Assembly: GCF_020523825.1 (NCBI RefSeq) | Contig: NZ_JAJALK010000022.1 | Location: forward strand, 1-64,000 | Source: Methylobacterium brachiatum | GTDB taxonomy: Bacteria > Pseudomonadota > Alphaproteobacteria > Rhizobiales > Beijerinckiaceae | DNA length: 64,000 bases | Direction of reading: 5' to 3' | Part shown: piece by piece, positions 25,119 through 34,121 of the stretch | Layout of the letters: every line of letters starts with the position of its first letter | Position numbering within the stretch: position 1 is the first letter of the stretch | Position numbers and translations under genes: made by a program | The notes under the pieces: generated by a model | Databases searched by the model: none | Seen by the model: only the letters and a program-made list of their open reading frames with translations | Told to the model about the DNA's origin: nothing

Positions 25119-25370
25119 TCACGCCTTCTCGGCGGTCTCGTCCGGCTCGAACAGCTGCACCGGGTGGCCCGGCATGATCGTCGAGATCGCGTGCTTGTAG
25201 ACCAGCTGCGAGTGCCCGTCCCGGCGCAGCAGCACGCAGAAATTGTCGAACCAGGTGACCACGCCCTGGAGCTTGACGCCGTTGACGAGGAAGATGGTCA
25301 GCGGGATCTTGTTCTTGCGGACATGATTGAGGAACGTGTCCTGAAGGTTCTGTGCGCGTTCGCCCGCCAT
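25119..25370 (-). CDS. hfq: RNA chaperone Hfq
   Basis: An 83-residue Sm-like protein that forms a hexameric ring and pairs small RNAs with mRNAs. Sm1 (QDTFLNHVRKNKIPLTIFLV and GVVTWFDNFCVLL) and Sm2 (YKHAIST) are intact. The proximal-face RNA site YKHAIS and the distal-face residues are as in other alphaproteobacterial Hfq proteins. The C-terminal tail is short and acidic. It lies between ntrX and hflX, a conserved arrangement. Confidence 0.97.
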   Translation of the reverse strand: MAGERAQNLQDTFLNHVRKNKIPLTIFLVNGVKLQGVVTWFDNFCVLLRRDGHSQLVYKHAISTIMPGHPVQLFEPDETAEKA

Positions 25371-25521
25371 CTTCTTTGCCTTCTTGTTGTCCCGGCGCGA
25401 AAGGCCCGGGTTGGGTACGCAACGTTGGGTCCGTCACGCGCGGGATCGTCCGATCATCCCGCCCGGACCGGATATACAGCATGACCGCGTGAAAGCGTGG
25501 GGGCAAGCAAGGCCCGCGCCC

Positions 25522-25542
25522 GCCGATCCGTAACGGATCGGC
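25522..25542. terminator. hairpin between ntrX and hfq
   Basis: GCCGATCCG-TAA-CGGATCGGC is a perfect 9-base-pair stem with a three-base loop, 59 bases downstream of the leftward ntrX stop and 152 bases upstream of hfq. On the ntrX strand no U-run follows; on the other strand CTCTTT follows. It may attenuate ntrX readthrough into hfq or stabilise the ntrX 3' end. Confidence 0.45.
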
Positions 25543-25600
25543 GCCTCTTTCACGGTCCGCGCCGAGACTGCGCCTGCAAGATCCCGGCCGCCCCGGATCG

Positions 25601-26965
25601 CTACGGGCCGATGCCGAGGGACTTCAGCTTGCGGTGCAGCGCCGAGCGCTCCATGCCGATGAACTCGGCCGTGCGCGAGATGTTGCCCGAGAACCGCGCG
25701 ATCTGCGCCACGAGGTACTCGCGCTCGAAGATCTCGCGGGCCTCGCGCAGCGCCAGGCTCATCAGCTTCTCGCCGCCCGCGCCCCCCGGGGTGGTCGGCA
25801 CCAGGGCGCCGATCTCGGAGGGCAGCATCTCGGAGGTGACCTCCTGCTCCGGGTCAGCCTGGGTCAGGATCATCAGGCGCTCGACGTTGTTCTTGAGCTG
25901 GCGGACGTTGCCCGGCCAATTGTGCGACTGGAGCACCGCCATCGCGTCCTCGGCGATCACCCGCTTGGGCAGGCCGGTCTGGGACGAGATGTTGTCCATG
26001 AAGAACTGGATCAGCTCGGGCACGTCCTCCCGGCGCTCGGACAGGGCCGGCACCCGGATCGGCACCACCGAGAGCCGGTGGAACAGGTCCTCGCGGAACC
26101 GGCCCGCGGCGATCTCTTCCTGCAGGTCCCGGGACGAGGACGAGATGATGCGCACGTCGACATGCACCCGGGTGGTGCCGCCGACCCGTTGAAAGTTCTG
26201 GTCGACGAGGACGCGCAGGATCCGGTTCTGGGTCTCGCGGGGCATGTCGGCGACCTCGTCGAGGTAGAGGGTGCCGCCATGGGCCTCCTCCAGGGCGCCG
26301 ACCCGCCGGCCGGACTCGCCCTCGACCCCGAACAGCTCCGCCTCCATCGTCTCCGGCAGGATCGCGGCCGCGTTGAGCAGCACGAAGGGGCCGTTCGCAC
26401 GCGCCGAGGCCTTGTGCAGGCTGCGCGCGGCGAGCTCCTTGCCGGAGCCCAGCGCCCCGGTGATCATCACCCGGGCGTTGGTCGGCGCCACCCGGTCGAT
26501 GGTCTGGCGCAGCTGGTTGATCGCCAGCGAGCCGCCGACGATGCGGTTCGGATTGCCCGAGCGCGCCGTCAGGTCGCGGACCTCGCGCCGGAGCCGGGAG
26601 GCTTCCAGCGCCCGCTCGGCCACCAGGATCAGCCGGTCGGCCTTGAACGGCTTCTCGATGAAGTCGTAGGCGCCCGCCTTGATGGCCGAGACCGCGGTCT
26701 CGATGTTGCCGTGGCCCGAGATCATCACCACCGGCAGGTCGGGATTGGCCGCCTTAATCAGGTCGAGCACCTGCAGGCCGTCGAGGCGCGAGCCCTGCAG
26801 CCAGATGTCCAGGAAGACCAGGTGCGGCCGGCGCGCCTCGATGGCGGCGAGCGCCTCGTCGGAGCCGCCGGCCGTGCGGCAGCGGTGGCCCTCGTCGTCG
26901 AGGATGCCCGCCACGAGGTCGCGGATGTCGGCCTCGTCGTCGACAATCAGGATATCGGCGCTCAT
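25601..26965 (-). CDS. ntrX: nitrogen regulation response regulator NtrX
   Basis: A 454-residue response regulator. The receiver has the acidic pair DDE at 9-11, phospho-acceptor Asp53 in VFLDIWL and KPF in the switch. The AAA+ domain has GALGSGKE as P-loop and GGTLYLDEVADMP as Walker B, but no GAFTGA loop, as is typical for NtrX, so it is not expected to activate sigma-54 in the classical way. The Fis-type HTH (ISRTAEFIGMERSALHRKLKSLG) ends the protein. It overlaps ntrY by ATGA and controls nitrogen and redox or envelope responses in alphaproteobacteria. Confidence 0.95.
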   Translation of the reverse strand: MSADILIVDDEADIRDLVAGILDDEGHRCRTAGGSDEALAAIEARRPHLVFLDIWLQGSRLDGLQVLDLIKAANPDLPVVMISGHGNIETAVSAIKAGAYDFIEKPFKADRLILVAERALEASRLRREVRDLTARSGNPNRIVGGSLAINQLRQTIDRVAPTNARVMITGALGSGKELAARSLHKASARANGPFVLLNAAAILPETMEAELFGVEGESGRRVGALEEAHGGTLYLDEVADMPRETQNRILRVLVDQNFQRVGGTTRVHVDVRIISSSSRDLQEEIAAGRFREDLFHRLSVVPIRVPALSERREDVPELIQFFMDNISSQTGLPKRVIAEDAMAVLQSHNWPGNVRQLKNNVERLMILTQADPEQEVTSEMLPSEIGALVPTTPGGAGGEKLMSLALREAREIFEREYLVAQIARFSGNISRTAEFIGMERSALHRKLKSLGIGP

Positions 26966-29475
26966 GCGTGCATCTCCGCGATCCGGGGGGCCGTCGGTGC
27001 GGCGCCCTTCTCCTCTGTCGTGACGGGACTGGTCTGCGGGCCCGAGGCGGACGGCTCGGGCCCGTGCTCGCGCGGGACCCGCATCTGAACCTGCCCACCA
27101 CGGCCGGCGGGATTGTCGTTCAACGCGATCCCGCCGCCGTGCTCCTCAAGCACCTTGCTGACGATAGCAAGCCCCAGCCCCGTGCCACCCTCGCGTGTGG
27201 TCATGTAGGGCTCGAGCAGCCGCTGGCGCCCCTCGACCGGAAAACCCTTGCCGTTGTCGGTGACCGTGATCACCGCGAAACCGTCCTCGACCGCCAGGCT
27301 CAGGGCGATCTTGCCCTTGCCGAGCTCGGCCGGCGGCACCTCGGCCACCGCCTCGACGGCGTTCTTCAGGATGTTGGTGATCACCTGGCTGAGCAGCCGG
27401 ATGTCGAAGGCCGCCACGATCTTCTCCGCGCTGCCCGCGCCGCCCTGCGCCGAGAACGCGAAATCGATGTCCGGATGCGCCACGCGCATCATGAACAGGT
27501 TCTGCTTGGCGATCTCGGTCAGGTCGTTCGGGGCGATGGCGGGCTTGGGCATCCGCGCGAAGGCCGAGAACTCGTCGACCATGCGCTTGATCTCGTCCAC
27601 CTGGCGCACGATCGTGGCGGTGCACTGGTCGAACACCTCCTTGTCGGCGGTGATGACCTTGCCGTACTTGCGCCGGATGCGCTCGGCGGAGAGCTGGATC
27701 GGGGTCAGGGGGTTCTTGATCTCGTGGGCGATGCGGCGGGCGACGTCGCCCCAGGCGGAGCTGCGCTGCGCCTGGACGAGGTCGGTGATGTCGTCAAGGG
27801 TCACCACCGAGCCGCGGGAGGTCCCCTGGGCCTGCTCGCTCGTGACCCGCACCGTCACGGTGCGCTCGCCCCGGGACCGGGTGAGCTGGAGCTGCTGCTG
27901 CTGGAGGGCGCGCGGGCGGCTCTCGCTCTCGGCGAGCACGGGGGCGAGCTCCGGCACCGCCCGGGCCAGCGGCTGGCCGATCAGGGCCTCGCTCTCCAGG
28001 TCGAGCATCCGCTCGGCGGCCGGGTTGGCGATGGTGACGAAGCCCGCCGCGTCGAGGCCGATCACCCCGGGCGAGACCCCCGACAGCACCGCCTCCGTGA
28101 ACCGGCGGCGGGTGTCGATCAGGTCGTTGGCGGCGATCAGCCCGGTATGCTGGCGGCGCAGCTCCTGCGTCATCTTGTTGAAGCTCTCGCCGAGATGGGC
28201 CAGGTCGCCGCTGGTCTTCTTGGTCGGCACCTGGGCGTAGAAATTGCCCGACGCGACCTGGTCGGCGGCGTTGATCAGCCGCCGGATCGGCGCCACGAAC
28301 CGGTTGGCGAAGTTCATCCCGAACCACACCGCCGAGAGCAGGGCGATCAGGGCGATCAGCAGGAACACCGACGCGAAGGTGATCTGGATCGAGCGCCGGA
28401 GCGAATCGTAGGTCAGGTACTCGGCCGCCGCCGCCCGCGACACGCCCGGGAAGTCGATGGCGAGCTGGCTGACCTCCCGCTGCACCATCAGCACCGCGTC
28501 GTCGTAGGCCGGCATCCGCAGGAGCGCCGCGAAGACCCGGCCCTCCGAGGGCAGCAGGCAGATCGGGTCGGTGGAGGTCGCTGCCTCCTCGAAGGCCGCC
28601 GCCGAGGGCAGCCGGACCTGCTTGAGCACGTCGATCTTGGCGCGGGCGACCACGTCGGTCGGCCCGCGCATGATCTGCGCCACCGGCAGGCCGAGATTGG
28701 TCGCCCGGGTGGTCAGGAAGTTCTCGAACCAGGCCCGGTCCCGGTCGAAATTCGGGCGCGCCCGGGTCAGGTCGTCCACCAGGATGCGGATCTCCCGGGC
28801 CAGCGACTGGCATTGGTTCTCCTGGTAGGCGTCGGCCACCTCGACGGATTTGAGCACCACGTCGCGGACCCGGTCGGTGAAGCCCAGCGACAGGCCCCGG
28901 TCGATGGTCACCGACGCCACCACGGCGAGCAGCACGGTGGGCAGGATCGCGATCAGCGAGAACAGGCCGACGATGCGCGAGTGCAGCCGGGCCACCGCCG
29001 CATTGGCCTTGCGGGCGTGCAGGAAGACCCGCGCCTCCCAGGCGATCACGAAGACGAGCCCCAGCACCAGGGCGGCGTTGATGCCGAGCAGCGTGACGCC
29101 GTAGGCCGGCGTCGGCGTCACCCGGATCACCCCGGCCAGGATCAGGAAGGTCGCCAGCGCCGAGACCAGCGCGGTCACCACCACGGCGGCGCCGATCCAG
29201 CCCGGCCCGCGCGGCCCCGGCCGCAGCGACTCCGCGAGCGGCGTGCCCGGGTCCGGGTCCGACGAGAATTCCGACGCCGCTTCCTGTGTCGCGGTTTCCT
29301 GGGCAACGGCCTCTGGCGCAACGGCATCTTGGCCGGCGCCCTGCACGGTCTCCTCGGCCGGCGGCCTCGACCCGTCGCCCGCCACCTCGGCCACCGGCTC
29401 GGCGGACGAACGGGCAGCCCCCTCGGGGTCCGGCGCAGGGCCTTCCACAGGCGGTGAGCGTCGCAGGAACGGCAT
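26962..29475 (-). CDS. ntrY: sensor histidine kinase NtrY
   Basis: An 837-residue membrane kinase and the partner of NtrX. A long Ala/Glu/Pro-rich cytoplasmic N terminus (about 85 residues) precedes three membrane helices, an extracytoplasmic domain of about 220 residues, a fourth helix and a HAMP region (ANRFVAPIRRLINAAD). A PAS domain, the phospho-acceptor His in RRIAHEIKNPLTPIQ, and N, G1 and G2 boxes (ITNILKNAVEA, VTDNGKGF, GGTGLGLAI) follow. The ATG at 29475 has only a weak ribosome binding site. The reading frame stays open further upstream to 29718 without a recognisable start. Confidence 0.93.
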   Translation of the reverse strand: MPFLRRSPPVEGPAPDPEGAARSSAEPVAEVAGDGSRPPAEETVQGAGQDAVAPEAVAQETATQEAASEFSSDPDPGTPLAESLRPGPRGPGWIGAAVVVTALVSALATFLILAGVIRVTPTPAYGVTLLGINAALVLGLVFVIAWEARVFLHARKANAAVARLHSRIVGLFSLIAILPTVLLAVVASVTIDRGLSLGFTDRVRDVVLKSVEVADAYQENQCQSLAREIRILVDDLTRARPNFDRDRAWFENFLTTRATNLGLPVAQIMRGPTDVVARAKIDVLKQVRLPSAAAFEEAATSTDPICLLPSEGRVFAALLRMPAYDDAVLMVQREVSQLAIDFPGVSRAAAAEYLTYDSLRRSIQITFASVFLLIALIALLSAVWFGMNFANRFVAPIRRLINAADQVASGNFYAQVPTKKTSGDLAHLGESFNKMTQELRRQHTGLIAANDLIDTRRRFTEAVLSGVSPGVIGLDAAGFVTIANPAAERMLDLESEALIGQPLARAVPELAPVLAESESRPRALQQQQLQLTRSRGERTVTVRVTSEQAQGTSRGSVVTLDDITDLVQAQRSSAWGDVARRIAHEIKNPLTPIQLSAERIRRKYGKVITADKEVFDQCTATIVRQVDEIKRMVDEFSAFARMPKPAIAPNDLTEIAKQNLFMMRVAHPDIDFAFSAQGGAGSAEKIVAAFDIRLLSQVITNILKNAVEAVAEVPPAELGKGKIALSLAVEDGFAVITVTDNGKGFPVEGRQRLLEPYMTTREGGTGLGLAIVSKVLEEHGGGIALNDNPAGRGGQVQMRVPREHGPEPSASGPQTSPVTTEEKGAAPTAPRIAEMHA

Positions 29476-30114
29476 GACTGGTGCAGGGCCACAACAGTGT
29501 GGCGGAATTAATACGAGTCGCGGCGCCGGAGAGGCGATCGGTGGTCCATTCGGCGCCGGTATCTTGCGCCGGCTCAGTGTGAGCGGCGGCGCTTCCGCAG
29601 GGGTGGCTCCAGGCGAATGTTCGTCACCGGCACCGCGAAGCGGAGTGGCTGCCATACAGGCTGAGCCTTTGGATGCGGCGGGTGCGCAATCGCGGCGCAT
29701 CGGTTCGGGCGTGAACAAGGCTGCGAGTCACGTCGACCGCGCACAGACCGTTGGGGAACGCTCATCTGCGGGTGGCCCTCGGTTATTCTTGCGTGGCAGT
29801 CTAGATTGGGCTGCACGGTGAGCTTTGCGGGCGATTGAGGAATGAGCGACGGGTTTCTGTCCGCTGCCACCATAAGCCCGCTGATGCTCGCGGCGACCGC
29901 CGGCTTCGTCGACTGGTTCACGAGCCGGCAGGATCGGCGCGATGCTTCGGAGCACGAGCGCTAGGATTTCGGCACTGCTCTTAAGGCGGGTGCTTCAGAT
30001 CAGCGCATCGCGGGCGAGGCCGCGTTCGGACGCGTCTGGTTTTCGCGCCGTTGCGACTGTGACGACGACGCCCATCCCTTGACCCCACCGGCACGGCCCC
30101 GTACCCCCGCCCGT
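29476..30114. other. 639-base region between ntrY and selC
   Basis: No convincing protein family is encoded here. AT-richer stretches near 29490-29570 and 29780-29860 may carry the ntrY promoter. The only ORF with any start signal is the 40-codon one at 29842-29964. Longer open frames on either strand are codon-bias shadows without ribosome binding sites. I see no obvious selC promoter boxes. Confidence 0.5.
29842..29964 (+). CDS. possible 40-residue small protein
   Basis: An ATG right after TTGAGGA opens a 40-residue ORF with a central hydrophobic stretch (ATISPLMLAATAGFVDWF) and a charged tail (RQDRRDASEHER). The ribosome binding site is too close to the start to be ideal. It could be a real short membrane-associated peptide or the remnant of a longer gene. 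It lies 150 bases upstream of selC on the same strand. Confidence 0.25.
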   Translation: MSDGFLSAATISPLMLAATAGFVDWFTSRQDRRDASEHER

Positions 30115-30207
30115 GGAGGCGAACGGGGTCTGGTGGCCCCCCTGGTCTTCAAAACCAGTGGTACGCCAACAGCGTACGGTGGGTTCGATTCCCATCCGCT
30201 TCCGCCA
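30115..30207 (+). tRNA. selC: tRNA-Sec (anticodon UCA)
   Basis: A 93-base selenocysteine tRNA including an encoded CCA. The anticodon loop CTTCAAA with stem CTGGT/ACCAG gives anticodon UCA. The D arm has GGGG/CCCC, the long variable arm is TACGC-CAACA-GCGTA, and the T arm is GTGGG-TTCGATT-CCCAT. The extended acceptor stem begins GGAGGCG and ends CGCTTCC plus discriminator G, with one weak pair at its inner end. It implies SelA, SelB, SelD and at least one selenoprotein elsewhere in the genome; none is in the window. Confidence 0.95.
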
Positions 30208-30348
30208 AGCCCCACAGCCTCCGAGCATGCATCCCCGTCGCGTCGTAACGGGCGCGGCCGATGCCGCCTTGCGCGTGTCGCGCCTGAGTGGTCCGCTTCG
30301 GATGAGGCGCTCGCAGAAGTGCGCCCGCCGATCCGGAGGAGACCCGCC

Positions 30349-31329
30349 ATGCTGTCACGCCGGCAAACGCTCGCCCTGGCTCTGGCCAACGGCCTCGCCT
30401 TGACCGACAGAACGGTCCTGGCCGCGGGAGAGGCCGCCGCGCCGACCGTCAAGAGCCCGGTCTCGTTCGCGGTCCCGCCGGGGGCGTGCGACTGCCACGT
30501 CCACGTCATCCCCGATCCGGCCAGGTTCCCGTTCTGGGCGGGGCGCGGCTACACCCCGCCGGTCGATCCGCCTGAGCGCCTGCTCGCCCTCCAGCACGCG
30601 CTCAAGCTCGACCGCGTGGTGATCGTGACGCCCAGCGTCTACGGCACCGACAACGCGGCCACCCTCGACGGATTGCGCCTGCTCGGATCCCGGCGCGCCC
30701 GCGGCGTGGCGGTGATCGGCGCCGGGACCGGCCCGGCCGAGCTCGACGCGCTGGCTGAGGCCGGCATCCGCGGCATCCGGGTCAACCTGGAACAGGCCGG
30801 CGTGTTCGATCCGGCGGCCTCCGCCAAGGCCCTGGCGAGCGCGGTCCAGCAGATCGGGCAGCGGCCCTGGCACCTCCAGGTCTATGCCCGCCTGTCGGTC
30901 ATCGGCCCGCTGAAGCCGCAGCTGGCCGCCCTGCCGGTGCCGGTGGTGTTCGACCATTTCGCCGGCGCGCAGGCGGCCCTCGGCCCCGACCAGCCGGGCT
31001 TCGGCGACGTGCTCGACCTCGTGCGCGGCGGCCGGGCCTGGGTGAAGCTGTCGGGCGCCTATCGCGCCTCGACCCGGGCGCCCGACTATCCCGACGTGGC
31101 GCCGCTCGCCCGGGCCCTGGTGGCGGCGAACCCGGAGCGGCTGGTCTGGGGCAGCGACTGGCCGCACCCGGACAGCACGCCGAAGCCGGGCCGGAAGCCG
31201 ACGGATCTCGCCCCCGCGCAGGATATCGACGACGGCCGCCTGCTCGACCTGCTCGCCGCCTGGGTGCCCGAGCGCGCCGCCCGTGACAGGATCCTTGTCG
31301 AGAATCCCAAGCGGCTGTACGACTTCTGA
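30349..31329 (+). CDS. Tat-exported amidohydrolase (amidohydrolase-2/PDC lactonase-like)
   Basis: A 326-residue TIM-barrel amidohydrolase. The N terminus SRRQTLALALANGLAL looks like a Tat signal, pointing to folded export with a bound metal. The metal motif is CDCHVHV (His50, His52), VFDHF lies mid-protein, and WGSDWPHP is the terminal aspartate motif, as in 2-pyrone-4,6-dicarboxylate lactonase and related enzymes. The substrate is unknown. GGAGGA precedes the ATG at 30349. The longer frame from 30079 runs through selC and is rejected. Confidence 0.85.
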   Translation: MLSRRQTLALALANGLALTDRTVLAAGEAAAPTVKSPVSFAVPPGACDCHVHVIPDPARFPFWAGRGYTPPVDPPERLLALQHALKLDRVVIVTPSVYGTDNAATLDGLRLLGSRRARGVAVIGAGTGPAELDALAEAGIRGIRVNLEQAGVFDPAASAKALASAVQQIGQRPWHLQVYARLSVIGPLKPQLAALPVPVVFDHFAGAQAALGPDQPGFGDVLDLVRGGRAWVKLSGAYRASTRAPDYPDVAPLARALVAANPERLVWGSDWPHPDSTPKPGRKPTDLAPAQDIDDGRLLDLLAAWVPERAARDRILVENPKRLYDF

Positions 31330-31409
31330 GCGAAATATCGACCCGGCGGACGCGCGGACCGGGAATCCGGTCCCTGGACTCGCCGCCGCGCTCGCCCGGG
31401 AGATCGCCC

Positions 31410-31937
31410 ATGCAGGGTCTGGCACGTCTCGGCCTGCCCGCCGCCGCGGATTGCGCGTCCGGCCGATCACGCTCCGCGCGCGGGGCGCTCGTCCTGCTGA
31501 CCGCCGCCGCCGTCCTGGGCGCCGCCGCCCTCGCGGCCCGGGCCCCCGGCGCCGCCCTCGATCCCGATCTGGTGCGGGTGCTCCGCTTCATGGCGCTGAT
31601 CAAGGGCGGGTTCGCGCTGGCGGCCTTCGCGGGCTGCTTCTGGCGCCTCGCCCGGCCGGCCGGCCCGTGGCGCATGCCGGTCTACGTCGTTGGGCCGCCG
31701 CTCATCGCGGCGGGCGCGATCGGGCTCTGGTCCGCCCAGGCCCTCCCGATCGCGGCGGCGGGCCTGCATCTCGGCCTGCTCGCTCTGCTGGCGGCCGCGC
31801 TGACCGACCCCCGATTCCTGCCCGACCTGGCGCGCCTCGGCCCGGGCGGAACGGCGGACCGCCCGATCCGTTTCCCCGAGACCCGCTCGATGCGCCGGGC
31901 GCTGCCGCGTCGAACCGCCCCGACCCGTTCCCCATGA
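31410..31937 (+). CDS. hypothetical four-helix membrane protein
   Basis: A 175-residue protein with about four hydrophobic helices (ALVLLTAAAVLGAAALA; FMALIKGGFALAAFAGCFW; MPVYVVGPPLIAAGAIGLW; GLHLGLLALLAAAL) and a basic, disordered C-terminal tail (RSMRRALPRRTAPTRSP). I recognise no family. GGGAG lies before the ATG. Its last bases overlap the next gene by ATGA, so the two are probably co-translated. Confidence 0.65.
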   Translation: MQGLARLGLPAAADCASGRSRSARGALVLLTAAAVLGAAALAARAPGAALDPDLVRVLRFMALIKGGFALAAFAGCFWRLARPAGPWRMPVYVVGPPLIAAGAIGLWSAQALPIAAAGLHLGLLALLAAALTDPRFLPDLARLGPGGTADRPIRFPETRSMRRALPRRTAPTRSP

Positions 31938-32170
31938 TCGACACGCTGTTCCCCCTCCTCCCGCCCGGCGCGCAGGCGGCCCTGCGCAGGCTCGCCGCCC
32001 GCTGGCCGTCGCGCCCCGCCCGCGCGGAGCCGGTGGTCCGGCTCGACCACGATCCGCGCCCCGGCCCGATGAAGCCGCTGCTCCCGCCGGCCGCGATCAA
32101 CGACAACCCGCTGCAGGCCGTCCACGAGGCGGTGGAGCGGGACCTGCGCGCCAGCGGCCATCTGCGCTGA
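31934..32170 (+). CDS. hypothetical 78-residue protein
   Basis: The ATG overlaps the stop of the membrane protein (ATGA). The product is Pro/Arg/Leu-rich with a central acidic-hydrophobic patch (AEPVVRLDHDPRPGPMKPLL) and a charged C-terminal helix (LQAVHEAVERDLRASGHLR). I recognise no family. The coupling to the preceding gene is the main support. It is the last high-GC gene before the AT-richer island. Confidence 0.5.
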   Translation: MIDTLFPLLPPGAQAALRRLAARWPSRPARAEPVVRLDHDPRPGPMKPLLPPAAINDNPLQAVHEAVERDLRASGHLR

Positions 32171-32426
32171 GACCGTTTTGGGGGCTGAACGCGATCAGTT
32201 TGAGCGTTTGGGGGGCTGCTTACGACCCTGAACGGTCATTTCGGTATCGACCCAATATAATCATACATGCTGCTAAGAGCTTGGCCTGAAAGAGGGCATA
32301 GACATCTACTCTGCTCAACAGTAGAAATTGACCTAAAGCAACCACATGGTGGGCGTCTGCTGATTGCCTTGACCTGATTACTAGAATCACTCGATGGATT
32401 TGTGTGATCAGCCTGTGGTGGGGGAG

Positions 32427-33086
32427 CTATTTCACTAAGCCCTCTGTTCCTGTCCGATTTGAAGCTTGCGGCTCAGAGGGACGGGCCGGAGGCTGGCGAT
32501 CATTGAAGATTAGCCCTTCGGCAATCGTCCCGATCCCATACATTCCTTTCTGGTGATTCTGGTTCTCCTTCGCAACCGTGCGCAATGCGTCAAGCTCTGC
32601 ATGGAACTCGTCCCGATAGATTGAGCCAAGTTTCGTATCTACCTCATCAAGGTAGTGGCTCGGTCCCATGCTGGCCAGCGCGATGGCCGAGACCTCATTC
32701 CACGTGTTGTGGACCATGCTCATGAGGATGCCGCAGAGGATCGCCATCACCACCAACGGGCTACTATTGCTGGCGGTCTTGTCGAGGATTAAAATGAGAT
32801 AAAACGTGTAGGTGCCCATCACGGTGATCAGCAGAACGGCGATCCGGATGAGCAAATGCCCCAGAGTCATCAGCATGAGCACGGCGGTCCCACCTTGAGT
32901 CTGACAGCCGATGAAGGCGTTGGCCTGCCTGATCAGCTTTCGCGCACGCCTGCGGCCAAACCTGTTTCGGCTTCTTGAGAACAGCCTGGGGACGTAGATC
33001 AAGAGAATGGTGGTGACGATGGATAGGGCTGTCGGCAGTACGATCTTATCGAACCAATAGGTCTCCCAGAAATTCAGCTCGCCCAT
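32427..33086 (-). CDS. hypothetical membrane protein in the AT-rich island
   Basis: A 219-residue protein with a short N terminus, a first helix (IVLPTALSIVTTILLIYVP), a strongly basic loop (RSRNRFGRRRARKLIR) and two to three more helices (GGTAVLMLMTLGHLLIRIA, GTYTFYLILIL, LVVMAILCGILMSMV). A cytoplasmic tail of about 90 residues is charged and polar. I recognise no family. The codon use (TTA, ATA and AGA codons are present) is unlike its neighbours, consistent with transfer. Confidence 0.6.
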   Translation of the reverse strand: MGELNFWETYWFDKIVLPTALSIVTTILLIYVPRLFSRSRNRFGRRRARKLIRQANAFIGCQTQGGTAVLMLMTLGHLLIRIAVLLITVMGTYTFYLILILDKTASNSSPLVVMAILCGILMSMVHNTWNEVSAIALASMGPSHYLDEVDTKLGSIYRDEFHAELDALRTVAKENQNHQKGMYGIGTIAEGLIFNDRQPPARPSEPQASNRTGTEGLVK

Positions 33087-33248
33087 CCTGCACCTGTCTC
33101 GCCTTCGATGGCGAAGCCTATCACAAGTTTACGCACTAGGTCCGAACAGAGCTTGGTGCGTCCACCGCCCGGCATACAGCACGCCATGGAGAAATCGCAG
33201 TGGCAACTCTACATGGCGCTCGAAGAGTGAACGCGCCGGAACGGGAGA

Positions 33249-33371
33249 ATGCGACTATGGAAGCTGATCAAAGCCGACCTCGTGCGCAAGGGCATGTTCA
33301 AACAACCACTTAATTTTCTGAGCGTATGCACGAGCGCCATATTTTTGAAGCAAAAAATTTTCTTAAGATAA
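33249..33371 (+). CDS. possible truncated 40-residue ORF
   Basis: The ATG follows an excellent ACGGGAG. The product starts MRLWKLIKADLVRKGMFKQP and then becomes low-complexity and AT-rich before a TAA. The start looks like the opening of a bacterial gene, loosely reminiscent of the N terminus of hexapeptide acetyltransferases, while the tail does not look like protein. The likeliest reading is a gene truncated by deletion or rearrangement. Confidence 0.3.
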   Translation: MRLWKLIKADLVRKGMFKQPLNFLSVCTSAIFLKQKIFLR

Positions 33372-33830
33372 TTGAGGCTTCCCCAAAAATCGTGGGAAAA
33401 AGATCAGAAAATACCTAATCGGCTATAGAATATCGTCGCAGGGCGTCGCTCTGCTTGGAGAATCAAAGAGCAGTCGGAATGCCTTGATTGAAGTTACTGA
33501 CACGCTCTCGCCCAAAGAGTTCCATAGATAGAATTCTGCTTGTCTCATTATAGGTAGTACATAGTGAGCGGAAGACGTTATCAACCAGCTAAATCCGTAG
33601 CTGATATAGAGCGTGATTTTGTGTCTGCCATTGAGATCGCCAAGAATATCTATTCGGCCGGAAACGCCAAGCTAAAATCTTATTAAGATTGAATAATTGC
33701 CATTAGTAGCCGGACATATCCTAGGCTAGCCGCTCCGCTCGAAGCTTCGCAGCGATCTCCGACGCAACATCCTCGGGATCATGCGGCTCACCGCGGATCT
33801 CAGTAAGCGCCTGTGCGATTGCCAGCATTT

Positions 33831-33995
33831 GGTGTTCAGTTTCGAGGTGAGATGGGTCGGATCGTTTCTGAATCAGCTTGGATCGTCTGCCCAGGCTTGG
33901 CAGGTCGCCTCGTATAGCGTGAGGCCGCGTAGCGTCTTGAACCGCCGAGCGAAGTTGTGGGCATCCAGGTGCTTATGACGCAGAGCGGTCGTATG
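33831..33995 (-). pseudogene. IS481 family transposase, C-terminal fragment
   Basis: The leftward frame reads LRHKHLDAHNFARRFKTLRG, then LTLYEATCQAWADDPS, an in-frame TGA (33875-33873), and FRNDPTHLTSKLNT. This matches the conserved end of IS481 transposases (HNFARRLKTLxGLTPYExxCxxW, then NPIHQMPGLNT). No catalytic DDE part or terminal inverted repeat is present. It is a dead remnant marking past insertion. Confidence 0.7.
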
Positions 33996-34121
33996 TCAGA
34001 ATTTAAGCGAACGTCTGGTTTCTGCTTCTGAATCACAAAAGCGGTCCGGCGCAAACCCTCCCAAAGCAGCCCTTCAAACGGCCAAGTGGGCTGAGTCCCG
34101 ACCAGGGATGAGGCGCGGTCC

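Larger units (their letters stand above)
32171..34121. other. AT-richer, gene-poor island with degraded genes
   Basis: Base composition falls sharply just after 32170 and recovers near 34050. Only one gene of normal size (32427-33086) is present. 33087-34121 is over 1 kb with no intact gene; it holds a 40-codon ORF (33249-33371), an IS481 transposase remnant (33831-33995) and a 35-codon leftward ORF (33721-33828) that I cannot assign. The pattern suggests laterally acquired DNA in decay. I found no flanking direct repeat, and selC is 2 kb away, so an att site there is unproven. Confidence 0.65.

Noticed and set aside
29574..29921. A 115-codon leftward frame between ntrY and selC
   Set aside because: No ribosome binding site, no family pattern, and mixed composition across a likely promoter region.
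33873..33875. In-frame TGA in the IS481 fragment as a selenocysteine codon, given selC nearby
   Set aside because: The fragment lacks a start and its catalytic part, and transposases are not selenoproteins. The TGA is simply decay.
30115..34121. selC as the integration site of the AT-rich island
   Set aside because: Two kilobases of ordinary high-GC genes lie between, no integrase is present and no repeat of the tRNA 3' end was found at the island border.
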